Positions 1 to 9,226 are shown, numbered from the stretch's first letter. The stretch: DNA of 60,609 nucleotides from an uncultured Acidobacteriota bacterium (GCA_902825945.1 CADECY010000043.1:1-60609), one strand, 5' to 3'. Notes: generated by a model from the sequence alone, not told the origin. Numbers and translations are program-made.

Positions 1-1127
1 ACATCAATGAGGCACACCTGAAGCGCGCCCAGGATTCGGTGGAGAAATCGGGGCAAAAGCGGCCCGAAGGTTATTCGAACGGACTCGAGGCGTTCCGGAA
101 GTTAGTGGCGCGTGACGATCTCGACGCGGTGATCAACGCCGGCCCGTGGGAGTGGCACACGCCGATGTCGGTCGCGACGATGAAGGCGGGAAAGTACGCG
201 GCAACGGAAGTGCCCGCCGCGGTCACGGTCGAAGAGTGTTGGGAACTGGTGAACGTATCGGAGCAGACCGGCATGCCGTGCATGATTCTCGAAAACGTCT
301 GCTATTTCCGCAATGTGCTCGCAGTGCTGGGCATGATTCGCAAGGGGCTGCTCGGCGGTCTGTCACACTGCGAGGCCGGATATCAACACGATGTCCGAGG
401 TGCGTTGATCTGGCGTGATGCCGCGCGCGGGACGCCGGGCGAGATCTCCTGGCGCGGCATGCATATGGCGGAGAAGAACGGTAACCTTTATCCGACTCAT
501 CCGATCGGTCCGGTCGGCTGGTGGCTCGACATCAATCGCGGCGACCGTTTCTCGAAGATCGTCTCGATGAGCAGCCTGTCGCAGGGGCTGAACGATTACG
601 CCGCGCGCCATCATGGCCGCGATCATCGCAACGCTCTCAGGACCTACGCGCAGGGCGACGTCAACACGAGCCTCATCCGGACCGAAAAGGGCCGCACCGT
701 GACACTCTACTTCGATACGATCTCGCCCCGGCCGTACGACCTGATCCTGCGTGTGCAAGGTACCCGCGGCATCTATTCGGGAACGCTGGACAAGTTATAC
801 ATCGAAGGGCGTTCGCCCAGGAAGGAGCAGTGGGAGGATGCCGAGCCCTACTTCCAAGAGTTCGAGCATCCTCTGTGGAAAGAACTCGGCCCCATCGCGA
901 AGAAGCATGGCCACGGTGGAGCCGACTTCATGGAGTTGTATCAATTCGAGAAAGCTGTGCGAAACAAGACGCAGACGCCGATCGATGTCTATGACACCGC
1001 GGCCTGGAGCGCGATTTTTCCATTGAGCATCCAATCGGTGGCGGCGGGCAGCAACTCGCTCGACTTCCCGGACTTCACGCGCGGTAAGTGGAAGAGCCGC
1101 CCGCCCGTCGATCCGGGGACCCTGTAG
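1..1127 (+). CDS. Gfo/Idh/MocA-family oxidoreductase, GH109-like (5' truncated by window edge)
   Basis: The reading frame is open from base 3, so the start and most of the NAD-binding Rossmann fold lie outside the window. What remains matches the alpha-N-acetylgalactosaminidase (GH109) branch of the Gfo/Idh/MocA family: a K-x-A-A-T-E-V-P-A-A-V-T block near base 190, CMILENVCYFRNVL near base 280, an EAGYQHDVRG block near base 370, and YPTHPIGPVGWW near base 490, whose His is the expected catalytic residue. GH109 enzymes use tightly bound NAD+ in a redox elimination mechanism to release N-acetylgalactosamine; substrate here is inferred only. No signal peptide can be judged. The next gene begins about 20 bases downstream on the same strand. 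Confidence 0.85.
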   Translation, partial: INEAHLKRAQDSVEKSGQKRPEGYSNGLEAFRKLVARDDLDAVINAGPWEWHTPMSVATMKAGKYAATEVPAAVTVEECWELVNVSEQTGMPCMILENVCYFRNVLAVLGMIRKGLLGGLSHCEAGYQHDVRGALIWRDAARGTPGEISWRGMHMAEKNGNLYPTHPIGPVGWWLDINRGDRFSKIVSMSSLSQGLNDYAARHHGRDHRNALRTYAQGDVNTSLIRTEKGRTVTLYFDTISPRPYDLILRVQGTRGIYSGTLDKLYIEGRSPRKEQWEDAEPYFQEFEHPLWKELGPIAKKHGHGGADFMELYQFEKAVRNKTQTPIDVYDTAAWSAIFPLSIQSVAAGSNSLDFPDFTRGKWKSRPPVDPGTL

Positions 1128-1149
1128 AGGATTGCTATCCTACGGTTCG

Positions 1150-1968
1150 ATGCGCGAACTCGAAGAACTACTGGTCAACAAGACCGACAACGTCCCACTG
1201 GATGTCGCGATCCTGCAATTGGCCTCGGTCGAATACGCCGGACTCGATGTCAGCTATTTCGTCGAAGTGCTCGATTCGCACGCTCGGGAATTGGGCGAGC
1301 TCACGAGCCCGTCCATGTGCGGAGAGGAGTTCATCGAGACCGCCAATGAATATCTCTACGAGAATCTCGGTTTTCAGGGTAACCGGACTGACTATTACAG
1401 TCCGCGCAACAGTTGCCTGAATGACGTCCTGATCGAACGCCAGGGCATCCCGATCACTCTCACCGTGGTCTACATGGAGATCGCTCGCCGGCTGGGACGC
1501 GAGGTGTTCGGAGTGGGGTTGCCCGGTCATTTCCTCGGCTTGTACCGCGACCGTGAATTCACGGGCTTCATCGACTGCTTCAACGGCGGCCGGATACTCG
1601 ATCCCGAGGAGTGCCGCCAACTGGCTTGGGAGACCGCGCACGTCGACATTGCCGGGCACGAGCAGTTTCTGGAACCGGTGCGGAAGTGGAAGATCGCGCT
1701 GCGCATGCTCGACAACCTCCGTCTCATCTATTTGCGGTCGAAGGACTACGAGAAGGCGATCCGTGTGCTCGACCTTCACTTGGCCGCTCTTCCGGGTTCG
1801 GCGGAGGAGTACCGGCAGCGCGGCCTGCTCCACCTGCACCAGCAGCGGCCGTCCGATGCGTTAACGGATCTCCAGCGATATCTGAAGCTTTCGCCGAACG
1901 CGGCCGATAAATCCGAAGTGGAGGAGCAGGCAGCCAGCATCCGCCGCCTGCTTCGATCTCTCAATTGA
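1150..1968 (+). CDS. SirB1-family protein, transglutaminase-like fold plus TPR
   Basis: A 272-residue protein. The N-terminal two thirds carry the SirB1 (transglutaminase-like) signature: NEYLYENLGFQGN, then RQGIPITLTVVYMEIARRLG and GVGLPGHFLGLY, followed by FIDCFNGGRILDPEECRQL. The last roughly 90 residues form tetratricopeptide-like helices (YLRSKDYEKAIRVLDLHLAALP, then LLHLHQQRPSDALTDLQRYL). No signal peptide, so probably cytoplasmic. The family function is unsettled. The ATG at 1150 is preferred because homologues begin near MxELExLL; an in-frame TTG at 1132 is possible. The sensor gene follows after 10 bases, suggesting cotranscription. Confidence 0.85.
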   Translation: MRELEELLVNKTDNVPLDVAILQLASVEYAGLDVSYFVEVLDSHARELGELTSPSMCGEEFIETANEYLYENLGFQGNRTDYYSPRNSCLNDVLIERQGIPITLTVVYMEIARRLGREVFGVGLPGHFLGLYRDREFTGFIDCFNGGRILDPEECRQLAWETAHVDIAGHEQFLEPVRKWKIALRMLDNLRLIYLRSKDYEKAIRVLDLHLAALPGSAEEYRQRGLLHLHQQRPSDALTDLQRYLKLSPNAADKSEVEEQAASIRRLLRSLN

Positions 1969-1978
1969 AATTGCCCGC

Positions 1979-3415
1979 ATGACTGACTGGAGACGAACGA
2001 TCCTGCTCGCCGTGTGCGCCGCGGTGCTGAACTGGTTCGCACCCAGTGTCGCCTCGGGGGTTCGAGTCGAGTGCGGCACCGCTGCGGCGATGCTGGCCGC
2101 CCTGTCCCAGCCTCTACCCGCCACTGTCATCGCCGCGGCCTTCGCGGCCGTGCCCGCGCTCGTGGTTCATCGCGATCCGCTGGGAGCGGCGCTGATCCTC
2201 ATCCAGTGTCTGGCCCTATGGGGATTGTGCCGGCGTTTGGCTCCGCTGCCCTCGGCCTTGGTGTTCTGGACGGCCGCCGTGCTGGTTCTGCCCATCTGGT
2301 TGGCTCCTCTTTCGATCGCCGTCTTTGCGCTGACCGGCCTGGCGGACACGCTGCTTGCCGAACTCTGGTTGCGCACGCTCGGCGAGCGTTGGGATTTCAC
2401 CCCGGCGCCCGGCGCCGCGCGAGTGACGTTCAAGTCTTTGACGATCGCCGTACTCGGTTCCACGGCGGGACTGCTGGCGTTGATCGCGCTGGTACTCGCC
2501 GGACGAAGCGAGCGGGAAAAGCAGGCCGCGATGGAAGCGGCTCAGTTGAAGCAGTCGGTGGCGCTGCGGTGCGATCGCGCGGATTCCTATCTCGACCAGC
2601 ATATCCAGGCGATGAAGACATTGGCCGGATTCATCGAGGAATCTCGAGTTCGCGACCCGGAGGCCCTGTCGCGTCTGCTCGCGCGCACACGCTCGGCTCA
2701 TCCGGGCTTTTCCAGTGTTGGGATCACTTCGGACAGCGGATTCGTAATGGCGCGAGCCGGCAAGTCCGCCCACGACCAACCTTGTTCGCTCGAAAGCGCC
2801 GAGTTCTTCTCCCAGGCCAAGTCGGCCGGCAACATTTTCGTTTCGGGCTGGACGCTGCGCGAGGATACAGGTGAGAGCTCGATAACTATAGCCTCACCCA
2901 TCTGGAACGGCGGAGCGTTCGCTGGAATCGTAGAAGGCACGCTCGACCCCGTGCAGTTGCAGCGTGCGCTGGTGGAGGTGCCCGGCGGTCTCGTTTTCCC
3001 GTTTCGGGTCCTCGATGGGGCGGGAATTCCCGTGGCCGAGAGCAACGGGTTCACCGAGCGGGGAAGCTACGCCGCGCAAACTCGATACGGGGAGTGGAAG
3101 ATCCAGTCGAGTCCGCCGGATGCGACGCGGGGCGGACGGGGCAACTTCGCGCTGCTGTGGGCGGCGGCCGCTGGTGCCTTGGCGGTGATCGCCATGGTCC
3201 CACTGGGCTCGATTCTCGCTTCGACGATCACCGCTCCGCTCGATCGCCTCGGCCGCAGGATCAGCGCGTTTCACGCAGCCGAACCAGTCGAGAGCCACCC
3301 ATTACCGGTCGCAAGTCCGGAGGAGGTACTGGCCGTCGAACGGCGCCTCGACGAGATGAGCACCCGGTTGCTGCCGGGGCCCGGTGCGGCGGCGGACTTG
3401 ATCGAAGACCGATAA
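1979..3415 (+). CDS. Membrane sensor protein with extracytoplasmic domain and HAMP-like region, no kinase domain
   Basis: A 478-residue membrane protein. Residues 1-170 contain about five or six hydrophobic helices resembling an integral-membrane sensor module, ending in a clear helix (LTIAVLGSTAGLLALIALVL). Residues about 175-390 look like a Cache/PAS-like sensor domain, with DRADSYLDQHIQAMKTLAGF near its start as in double-Cache sensors. A second helix (about 393-417) is followed by a HAMP-like segment (STITAPLDRLGRRI...RRLDEMSTRLL). The chain ends there: no dimerisation/phosphoacceptor His, no HATPase, no GGDEF, no methyl-accepting region. Its TAA overlaps the ATG of the receiver gene (TAATG), so the two are probably translationally coupled. 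Confidence 0.8.
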   Translation: MTDWRRTILLAVCAAVLNWFAPSVASGVRVECGTAAAMLAALSQPLPATVIAAAFAAVPALVVHRDPLGAALILIQCLALWGLCRRLAPLPSALVFWTAAVLVLPIWLAPLSIAVFALTGLADTLLAELWLRTLGERWDFTPAPGAARVTFKSLTIAVLGSTAGLLALIALVLAGRSEREKQAAMEAAQLKQSVALRCDRADSYLDQHIQAMKTLAGFIEESRVRDPEALSRLLARTRSAHPGFSSVGITSDSGFVMARAGKSAHDQPCSLESAEFFSQAKSAGNIFVSGWTLREDTGESSITIASPIWNGGAFAGIVEGTLDPVQLQRALVEVPGGLVFPFRVLDGAGIPVAESNGFTERGSYAAQTRYGEWKIQSSPPDATRGGRGNFALLWAAAAGALAVIAMVPLGSILASTITAPLDRLGRRISAFHAAEPVESHPLPVASPEEVLAVERRLDEMSTRLLPGPGAAADLIEDR

Positions 3416-3831
3416 TGATCTCCGGGAGGGTTTACGTGGCGGACACGGGTGAGCGACAGGTCCGGCCTGAGCGGCGGTGCCGTGTGCTCGTCGCCGAAGA
3501 CAACGCGGTGAACCAGATCGTCACCGTACGGATGCTCGAGCGCCTCGGCGCCGAGGTTACGCTGGCCGCGGACGGCCATCTGGCGGTGCAAGCCGCGACG
3601 CTGCGGAATTTCGATCTGATTCTGATGGATTGCCAGATGCCGGAAATGGATGGCATCGAAGCGACCCGCGAGATTCGGAAGGCGGGTGTCGGTACGCCCA
3701 TCGTTGCCCTGACGGCGGGCGCTGTTTCGGGCGAACGCGAGAAGTGTATCGCGGCGGGCATGAATGGATTTCTCACCAAGCCGCTCGACTTCAGCCTGCT
3801 CGAGGAGACAGTGCGGCAGTTCGGATCCTGA
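3415..3831 (+). CDS. Stand-alone response-regulator receiver (REC) protein
   Basis: A 138-residue single-domain receiver. The acidic pocket is E28/D29 (VLVAEDNAVNQ), phosphoacceptor D72 (LILMDCQMPEMDG), switch T100 (VALTAGA) and K122 (LTKPLD), all intact. The wording of these motifs is that of the C-terminal receiver of hybrid histidine kinases rather than of DNA-binding regulators, and there is no output domain. The ATG at 3415 overlaps the stop of the upstream sensor by one base, giving a coupled sensor-receiver pair with no kinase between them. A kinase elsewhere would have to phosphorylate it. Confidence 0.9.
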   Translation: MISGRVYVADTGERQVRPERRCRVLVAEDNAVNQIVTVRMLERLGAEVTLAADGHLAVQAATLRNFDLILMDCQMPEMDGIEATREIRKAGVGTPIVALTAGAVSGEREKCIAAGMNGFLTKPLDFSLLEETVRQFGS

Positions 3832-3847
3832 TAAGCTGCTGATCAGG

Positions 3848-4597
3848 ATGCTTCGCAGGAATTTTCTCTCGATGGCCGCCGCCGCGGCGCAAACGCCGTC
3901 CTCGCAATTGGACATCTTCGTACTCGCCGGGCAGTCGAACATGGCCGGGCGGGGCGAGATCGCGCCCGCTCACAATCAGCCGCTCGCCGGCGTTTCGATG
4001 CTGGACAAGTCCCGCGCGTGGGTGCCCGCCATCGATCCAATGCACTTCGACAAGCCGATCGCCGCGGCCGGGCTCGGACGTTCCTTCGCCTCCCGCCTTC
4101 GGCAGGCAAACTCCGGACCCCAGATCGGACTCGTACCCACGGCGTTCGGCGGCTCGGCTCTGGACGAATGGATGCCCGGCACCCCGCACTATGCCAATTG
4201 CGTGGAACGAACCCGCGCGGCACTCGCACGCGGGCGGCTCCGCGGAATCCTTTGGCATCAGGGTGAAGCGGACTCTGCTACCGAGCCGCTCGCGCGTAGC
4301 TATCGCGATCGTTTCGCGCGCTTCATCCGTGCGCTACGCGCCGACCTCGGCGTTGCCGAGGTACCCGTCATCGTCGGCCAACTCGGACCATTCTTTCGCC
4401 GCGCCGAGTCCGCCATCGTCAACGAGCAACTGGCCTCGATTCCGCTGACCGTACCCAATGCCGGATTCGTTTCCTCGAACGGGCTCGTCCACAAGGGCGA
4501 CGAAGTCCACTTCGACGCAGCCTCGTTGCGCGAGTTCGGCCGCCGCTATGCACACGCCTATCTGGCACTGGACGCATCCTGGGAGAGTGTCCGATAG
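3848..4597 (+). CDS. SASA-domain carbohydrate esterase (sialate O-acetylesterase-like)
   Basis: A 249-residue exported SGNH-type esterase. The block I nucleophile motif is LAGQSNMAGRGE, a second block is ILWHQGEAD, and the catalytic Asp/His pair appears as DEVHFD near the C-terminus, the pattern of the sialate O-acetylesterase (SASA) family. Such enzymes remove acetyl groups from sialic acids or from acetylated polysaccharides. The N-terminus MLRRNFLSMAAAAA resembles a short twin-arginine leader, common for polysaccharide enzymes in this genome. ATG 3848 places that leader at the start; longer frames upstream overlap the receiver gene and are rejected. Confidence 0.85.
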   Translation: MLRRNFLSMAAAAAQTPSSQLDIFVLAGQSNMAGRGEIAPAHNQPLAGVSMLDKSRAWVPAIDPMHFDKPIAAAGLGRSFASRLRQANSGPQIGLVPTAFGGSALDEWMPGTPHYANCVERTRAALARGRLRGILWHQGEADSATEPLARSYRDRFARFIRALRADLGVAEVPVIVGQLGPFFRRAESAIVNEQLASIPLTVPNAGFVSSNGLVHKGDEVHFDAASLREFGRRYAHAYLALDASWESVR

Positions 4598-4608
4598 ACT
4601 AGTTAGAG

Positions 4609-6126
4609 ATGCAAGTTCGACCTTTCGGCCTAGTGGGGCTGGCCGGAATCGGCGTTGTCCTTTCGGGAATTGCCCCTTCCCACGGCGCGAGCCTGTCCAG
4701 CCTCGCGCAAAACGTGACTTCCTTCGAGTTGGGGAACGGAATGAAGTTCGCCGTCATGGAGCGCCGCGAGGCGCCTTTGGTGGCGGTCCACCTGATCGTC
4801 CGCGCTGGTCCGCTTGACGAACCCGAGGGCCGCTCCGGGGTTTCGAGGATGTTCCCGCGCCTGTTCGCTCACGGAGGTGACCTGGGCGTCAGGAATCCTG
4901 CCGGCGAAAAGGCAGCGCTCGCCCGAGTGGAGCAGGCACACGACCTGTGGAAGAAACTCGAGGCGCGGAAGCCGCCGGCCGACTCCTACGATGTCTCGAA
5001 AGCTCGCGTCGAATTCCAGATGGCCACCGAAGCCGCGGCGCTCCACAGCACGCCCCGGTTTGCGTTCAGTGTGCTCGAGGGCGCGGGCGCGATGAGCGCC
5101 GAGGCCCGGGTGGACGCCGACACCACGCACTTCATCGCGACGCTCCCGGCGCAGTCCGCTGAAATTTGGTTCAAGCTGATGGGGGACTGGTTGCGTAAGC
5201 CGCCGGCCCGGCGCTTCTACGCGGAGCGGAACGCCTGGACGGAGGAGTTGAGCCGCCTGGCGCCCTCGTCTCAGCAGGCCGCTGTCGAGGACGCGGTGCT
5301 CGCGGCCGCGTTCGGAAAGGCCGGTTACGGAAACAAAGCAGCCGGCGCCAGCGTCGTGGGTGAGATTCGCCCAGCCGACTTCGAAGCGTTTGCCAGAGGC
5401 CGATACGTTCCGGGAAACATGTTTGTCGCGATCGCGGGAGATATCACTGCGGCCGGCGCCAGGAAGATGGCCGAAACCTACTTGGGAACGCTCGCCGCCG
5501 GGCCCGTTCCGTCGAGCCCGGTGCCCGTACCCCTGGTGTTCGAAGAGGACCGGATCGCGCCGGCGGCGGCGATTCCCCCGTCGATTCCGCCGGTCGTGAT
5601 CGGATGGCCGCGCCCCCCGCGCAGCGACGCCGACGATGCGGTCTTCGACGTCATCTGGGGCCTGATGACCTCCGGGCAGGACTCGCTTCTTTCGGCGACC
5701 TTCGAGGCGGAGAAGGTGCCTGCGCAGGCGAGCATCGTCCCGAACTTCCCGGGTGACCGCGCCTGGTCGCTGTTTGCCGTCTCGGCGTTCGCTGTTGGGC
5801 CCGTCACGCGCGAGGCCGTCGAGGCCGCCGTGTCGAAGGCCGCCGCCTCGCTGCGAGACAAGCCCGTCGATCCGGAGCGGCTCGCGCGCGTCAAACGGAT
5901 GCTCCGGACACGCATCACATCGGAAGGCGAATCGATCACCGGTGTCTGCCACCTGTTGGCGCGGTTCCTCGAATTCGGTGGTTCGGTGGAAGCGATCGCC
6001 GGTGCCGTGGATCGTATCGACAAGGTGACTCCAGCCGATGTCGAAAGGGTCGCCCGGAAATATCTTCGTGACAAGGGCCGCGTGATCGTCCGGCCCGCCG
6101 GCAATGCCGTGGGAGGTGGCCTGTGA
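4609..6126 (+). CDS. M16-family (insulinase-fold) protein lacking the zinc motif, subunit 1
   Basis: A 505-residue secreted protein with a hydrophobic leader (residues about 8-27) and two M16 halves. The first half begins NGMKFAVMERREAPLVAVHLIVRAGP; the family then expects H-x-x-E-H, but here the segment reads RSGVSRMFPRLFAHGG, with no zinc ligands. The second half (about residues 300-500) has the usual ITGVCHLLARFLEFGG and VTPADVERVARKYL segments. It therefore has the fold but not the active site. The stop overlaps the GTG of the next M16 gene by 4 nt (GTGA), so the two proteins probably form a periplasmic heterodimer. Confidence 0.85.
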   Translation: MQVRPFGLVGLAGIGVVLSGIAPSHGASLSSLAQNVTSFELGNGMKFAVMERREAPLVAVHLIVRAGPLDEPEGRSGVSRMFPRLFAHGGDLGVRNPAGEKAALARVEQAHDLWKKLEARKPPADSYDVSKARVEFQMATEAAALHSTPRFAFSVLEGAGAMSAEARVDADTTHFIATLPAQSAEIWFKLMGDWLRKPPARRFYAERNAWTEELSRLAPSSQQAAVEDAVLAAAFGKAGYGNKAAGASVVGEIRPADFEAFARGRYVPGNMFVAIAGDITAAGARKMAETYLGTLAAGPVPSSPVPVPLVFEEDRIAPAAAIPPSIPPVVIGWPRPPRSDADDAVFDVIWGLMTSGQDSLLSATFEAEKVPAQASIVPNFPGDRAWSLFAVSAFAVGPVTREAVEAAVSKAAASLRDKPVDPERLARVKRMLRTRITSEGESITGVCHLLARFLEFGGSVEAIAGAVDRIDKVTPADVERVARKYLRDKGRVIVRPAGNAVGGGL

Positions 6127-8414
6127 TCCGGCTCGCCATCGTATTGCTCGCCGCCGCCGCCGCCGGACACTCGCAAATCGAGACTTCCACCAAGCCTGCT
6201 GCGCCGGTCAAGCCAGCGGCGGCCACGTCCAAGCCGGCGGTCGCGGCGCCCAAGCCGGCCGCAACGAAACCTGCTACCGCGGAAAGACCGGTCTCACGGG
6301 CGAAGCCAGGCGCGACTCGGGTTCCGCCCTCGCTCGACATTCCGAAACTGCCGGAAGTGAAAGTGATCATGGCCTCGCCCCAGGCGGTGAAGCAACCCTC
6401 GGCCGACACCTCGTTGGGGCTGAAACCCGCCGCGCCGCGGGAGTTCGCCCCGCTTGGCGTGGTGCAGTACGCGCTCCCGAACGGCATGCGCGTGATCCTG
6501 CACGAAGACCGGCGGTTACCATGGGTGGCGGGAAACCTGCGGCTGGGCACTGGTTCGGCCCTGGATCCGCCGCTGAAAGCTGGTCTCGCCGAGATGCTGA
6601 TGCTGACGATCCTGTCGGGGGGCGGTCGCGGCTCGTCCCGGGAGTCCCAGCGCAACCGGATCGATTCTACGGGCGCGATCCTCCAGGCCGACACCGGGGA
6701 ACGCGCATCGTCACTCGTCTTCCGTTCGCTCAGTGGCTCGTTCGATGAAGTGCTGGGTATGGTGGCGGCCGGCGTGACCGATCCGTCGTTCGACGAAGAC
6801 GCGCTCGAGGAAAGCCGTGCCCAGCTTCGCAATCGCGTCGGGGGCCGCAACAACAATATCGAACAGATCGTCAGCCGCGAAAGCCACGCCGCGGTGCTCG
6901 GTAAATGGGCTCCACCGCGCCTGGAGTATTCAACCCTGGCGAACGTCGGCCAAGAGGACTTGCGCCTATTCCATCGACAGCAGAACGTTCCCTCCGCCGC
7001 GACGCTGATCTTGACCGGTGATTTTTCCGCTTCCGAAATCAGGCCGCGACTCGAAACCCTGTTCGGAGGTTGGAAGGGGGCTCCGGGCACAAAGACACCG
7101 GCCCCGGAGGCTCCCTCGCCTTCGGGACTGCGCTTTGCCGAGGCTGTCCGCGCGCAGGCGGCAGCATTCGCCCTCGCGAGAACCGGACCCGCGTTGGGAT
7201 CTCCCGAGTATGCCCCCGCCGCCATTCTGGCCGAACTGCTGAGTGGCGGCAGCGACAGCCGCCTGTCCGAACTCGCGAAGGAGAAGCAATCCTGGACCCT
7301 CAAGACCGTGTCCAACCTGGACGCGGCGCCCGGGAGACCCACGATCTTCACGATCCGGGGTGTGTGTGACACCCCCTACCCCGTGGATGCAATGGCAGGC
7401 ATTCTCGACGAGGCAGCCGAGGTCCGGCGCGGAGAGGTGACGGACGCTGCCATCGAGAAGGCGCGGCTAACGGCCATGAGTATCTGGGCCGCGCAGTTTC
7501 CGAATGCGCTTTCACGGCTGACGTTCGACGAAGGCGCGCGCCGCGACGGGCTACCCCCGGACTTCGCGGCCCTCCACTACAAGGCCCTCTCAGCGGTGCG
7601 CAAGGCCGACGTCGCGCGGGTGGCCGAGACACTGCTCGAACCGAAGTCGCTTCACGTCACGGTTGTGGGCAATGCGACTTTGATGAACCGGCCCTTGGCC
7701 GAGTTCCGGTCACCCGTCCAGCCAGTCGACATGACGATCCCTGTAGCCCAACCGCTCGAGATTCGCGCCGATCCGGCCGCGAAAGAGCGAGGCCAGGCGT
7801 GGCTTGCCAAGGTGCAGGCCGCCCTGGGCGGCGCGGAGAAACTGTCAGCGGTCAAGGATCTCGAGATCATGTCCAAGGGAACACATCTCAACACCCCGCT
7901 CCAATTGACCGACCGGTGGATGGCGCCGGGGACGATCCGCCAGGATCAGGAAAGCCAGGTTGGCATCGTGTCCGCCTTCTACAACGGAGAGATTGGATGG
8001 GTGGGAAGCGTTGGACGGGTTGCGGCCCTGAGCCCGGCGATGCTGATGCAGTTGCGAGGCGAAATGCTGCGGGTGCTGCCGTTGCTCGCCATGAGCGGCC
8101 GCGACTCCGCCCGCACCGTGAGCCACGGCGGATCGAACGTGCTGTTGATTACGCATACCGATGGATCGGCGGTCCGGATCTACATTGATGAAACCACGAA
8201 TCTGCCCGCGCGTCTTGTCTATCAGTCGGTCAATGCCGCGAGGCTGCCCGCCATGGCGGAAGAGACATGGAGCGAGTGGAAGGAATCGGGTGGAATCAAG
8301 TTCCCCGGAAAAATCGTGCTTCGGATGGATGGCCGCCGGGCGGGCGAAATGACCGTCGAATCAGTGAAAGTGAATTCCGGCCTCAAATTGGCCGACATCG
8401 AAAGGAAGCCATGA
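6123..8414 (+). CDS. M16-family protein lacking the zinc motif, subunit 2, with LolA-like C-terminal domain
   Basis: A 763-residue secreted protein. GTG at 6123 overlaps the previous stop. A signal peptide (to about residue 19) is followed by a Lys-Pro-Ala-rich linker (residues about 22-75). An M16 pair follows (about 105-545): YALPNGMRVILHEDRRLPWV, then LKAGLAEMLMLTILSGGG where H-x-x-E-H would be. GGSDSRLSELAKEK matches the second-domain R-L segment. From about residue 560 a separate domain (AWLAKVQAALGGAEKLSAVKDL...) resembles the lipoprotein-sorting LolA-like fold. The stop overlaps the next ATG (ATGA). Neither M16 partner carries zinc ligands, so a chaperone or scaffold role is more likely than proteolysis. 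Confidence 0.85.
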   Translation: MIRLAIVLLAAAAAGHSQIETSTKPAAPVKPAAATSKPAVAAPKPAATKPATAERPVSRAKPGATRVPPSLDIPKLPEVKVIMASPQAVKQPSADTSLGLKPAAPREFAPLGVVQYALPNGMRVILHEDRRLPWVAGNLRLGTGSALDPPLKAGLAEMLMLTILSGGGRGSSRESQRNRIDSTGAILQADTGERASSLVFRSLSGSFDEVLGMVAAGVTDPSFDEDALEESRAQLRNRVGGRNNNIEQIVSRESHAAVLGKWAPPRLEYSTLANVGQEDLRLFHRQQNVPSAATLILTGDFSASEIRPRLETLFGGWKGAPGTKTPAPEAPSPSGLRFAEAVRAQAAAFALARTGPALGSPEYAPAAILAELLSGGSDSRLSELAKEKQSWTLKTVSNLDAAPGRPTIFTIRGVCDTPYPVDAMAGILDEAAEVRRGEVTDAAIEKARLTAMSIWAAQFPNALSRLTFDEGARRDGLPPDFAALHYKALSAVRKADVARVAETLLEPKSLHVTVVGNATLMNRPLAEFRSPVQPVDMTIPVAQPLEIRADPAAKERGQAWLAKVQAALGGAEKLSAVKDLEIMSKGTHLNTPLQLTDRWMAPGTIRQDQESQVGIVSAFYNGEIGWVGSVGRVAALSPAMLMQLRGEMLRVLPLLAMSGRDSARTVSHGGSNVLLITHTDGSAVRIYIDETTNLPARLVYQSVNAARLPAMAEETWSEWKESGGIKFPGKIVLRMDGRRAGEMTVESVKVNSGLKLADIERKP

Positions 8415-9202
8415 AGCGCCGCCACTTCTTGATCCTCGCCACATCGCCCGCGTGGGCGCAGTCGAAGCAGGAGCGAGGCAAGCGAATTATCGAGGAGTCG
8501 ATCGAGGCACTCGGCGGCGCGAAGTTTCGTGAGATGCGCGACCGCACGGAGGCTGGGCGCGCCTATTCGTTCTACAACTCACGGCTGGCGGGCTTGGCCC
8601 GCGCGACTATCTACACCCGATATTTGACGCCGCCCGTCCCCTCGCCTCCGGGCAAGCTGTTCGTGCGGGAGCGCCAGTCGTTCGGCAAAGATCAGGACTA
8701 CCATGTGCTGTTCGACGAAGAAAAGGCGTGGTCCATCACCTTTCGCGGAGCGGCGCAAATGCCCGAGGCGACGTTGCTGCGCTATCGCGAGACCACGACA
8801 CGAAACCTCTTCTACACGCTCCGCCAGCGGATGGGTGAGAAGGGGCTGATCTTCGAGCATGAGACCTCGGAGGTGTTCGACAACCAGCCGATCGATGTCG
8901 TGACGATCACGGACTCGGAGAACAACGTGGTCTCGGCCTCGTTCAATCGCTCGACCAGACTGCCGATCCGCCAGGTCTTCTTTCGCCGCGACCCCACGAC
9001 GCGGGAGCGCATGGAGGAAGTCACGATCTTCTCCAAGTACCGCGATGTCGGCGGTGTGCAGTGGCCCTACTCGATCACGCGCCACCGCGACGGCGAAAAG
9101 ATCTACGAGATTTTTTCCGAAACCGTGACGATCAACAGTGACCTTGCCGACCAGTTGTTCACTCTGCCGGCCAACATGAAGATCCTCAAGCCGCTCAAAT
9201 AG
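8411..9202 (+). CDS. Secreted LolA/LppX-like outer-membrane lipoprotein-sorting family protein
   Basis: A 263-residue exported protein starting MKRRHFLILATSPAWAQ, a short twin-arginine-like leader. The mature part (ESIEALGGAKFREMRD..., IYTRYLTPP, YHVLFDEEKAWSITFRG, VGGVQWPYSITRHRDG) has the alternating strand pattern of the LolA-like beta fold and parallels the C-terminal domain of the preceding M16 protein. Its ATG overlaps the preceding TGA, so it is the third cistron of the unit. It may carry a lipid or lipoprotein in the periplasm; this is inference from fold resemblance. Confidence 0.7.
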   Translation: MKRRHFLILATSPAWAQSKQERGKRIIEESIEALGGAKFREMRDRTEAGRAYSFYNSRLAGLARATIYTRYLTPPVPSPPGKLFVRERQSFGKDQDYHVLFDEEKAWSITFRGAAQMPEATLLRYRETTTRNLFYTLRQRMGEKGLIFEHETSEVFDNQPIDVVTITDSENNVVSASFNRSTRLPIRQVFFRRDPTTRERMEEVTIFSKYRDVGGVQWPYSITRHRDGEKIYEIFSETVTINSDLADQLFTLPANMKILKPLK

Positions 9203-9226
9203 GTCAACCGGCGCGGCTGCGTTCGG

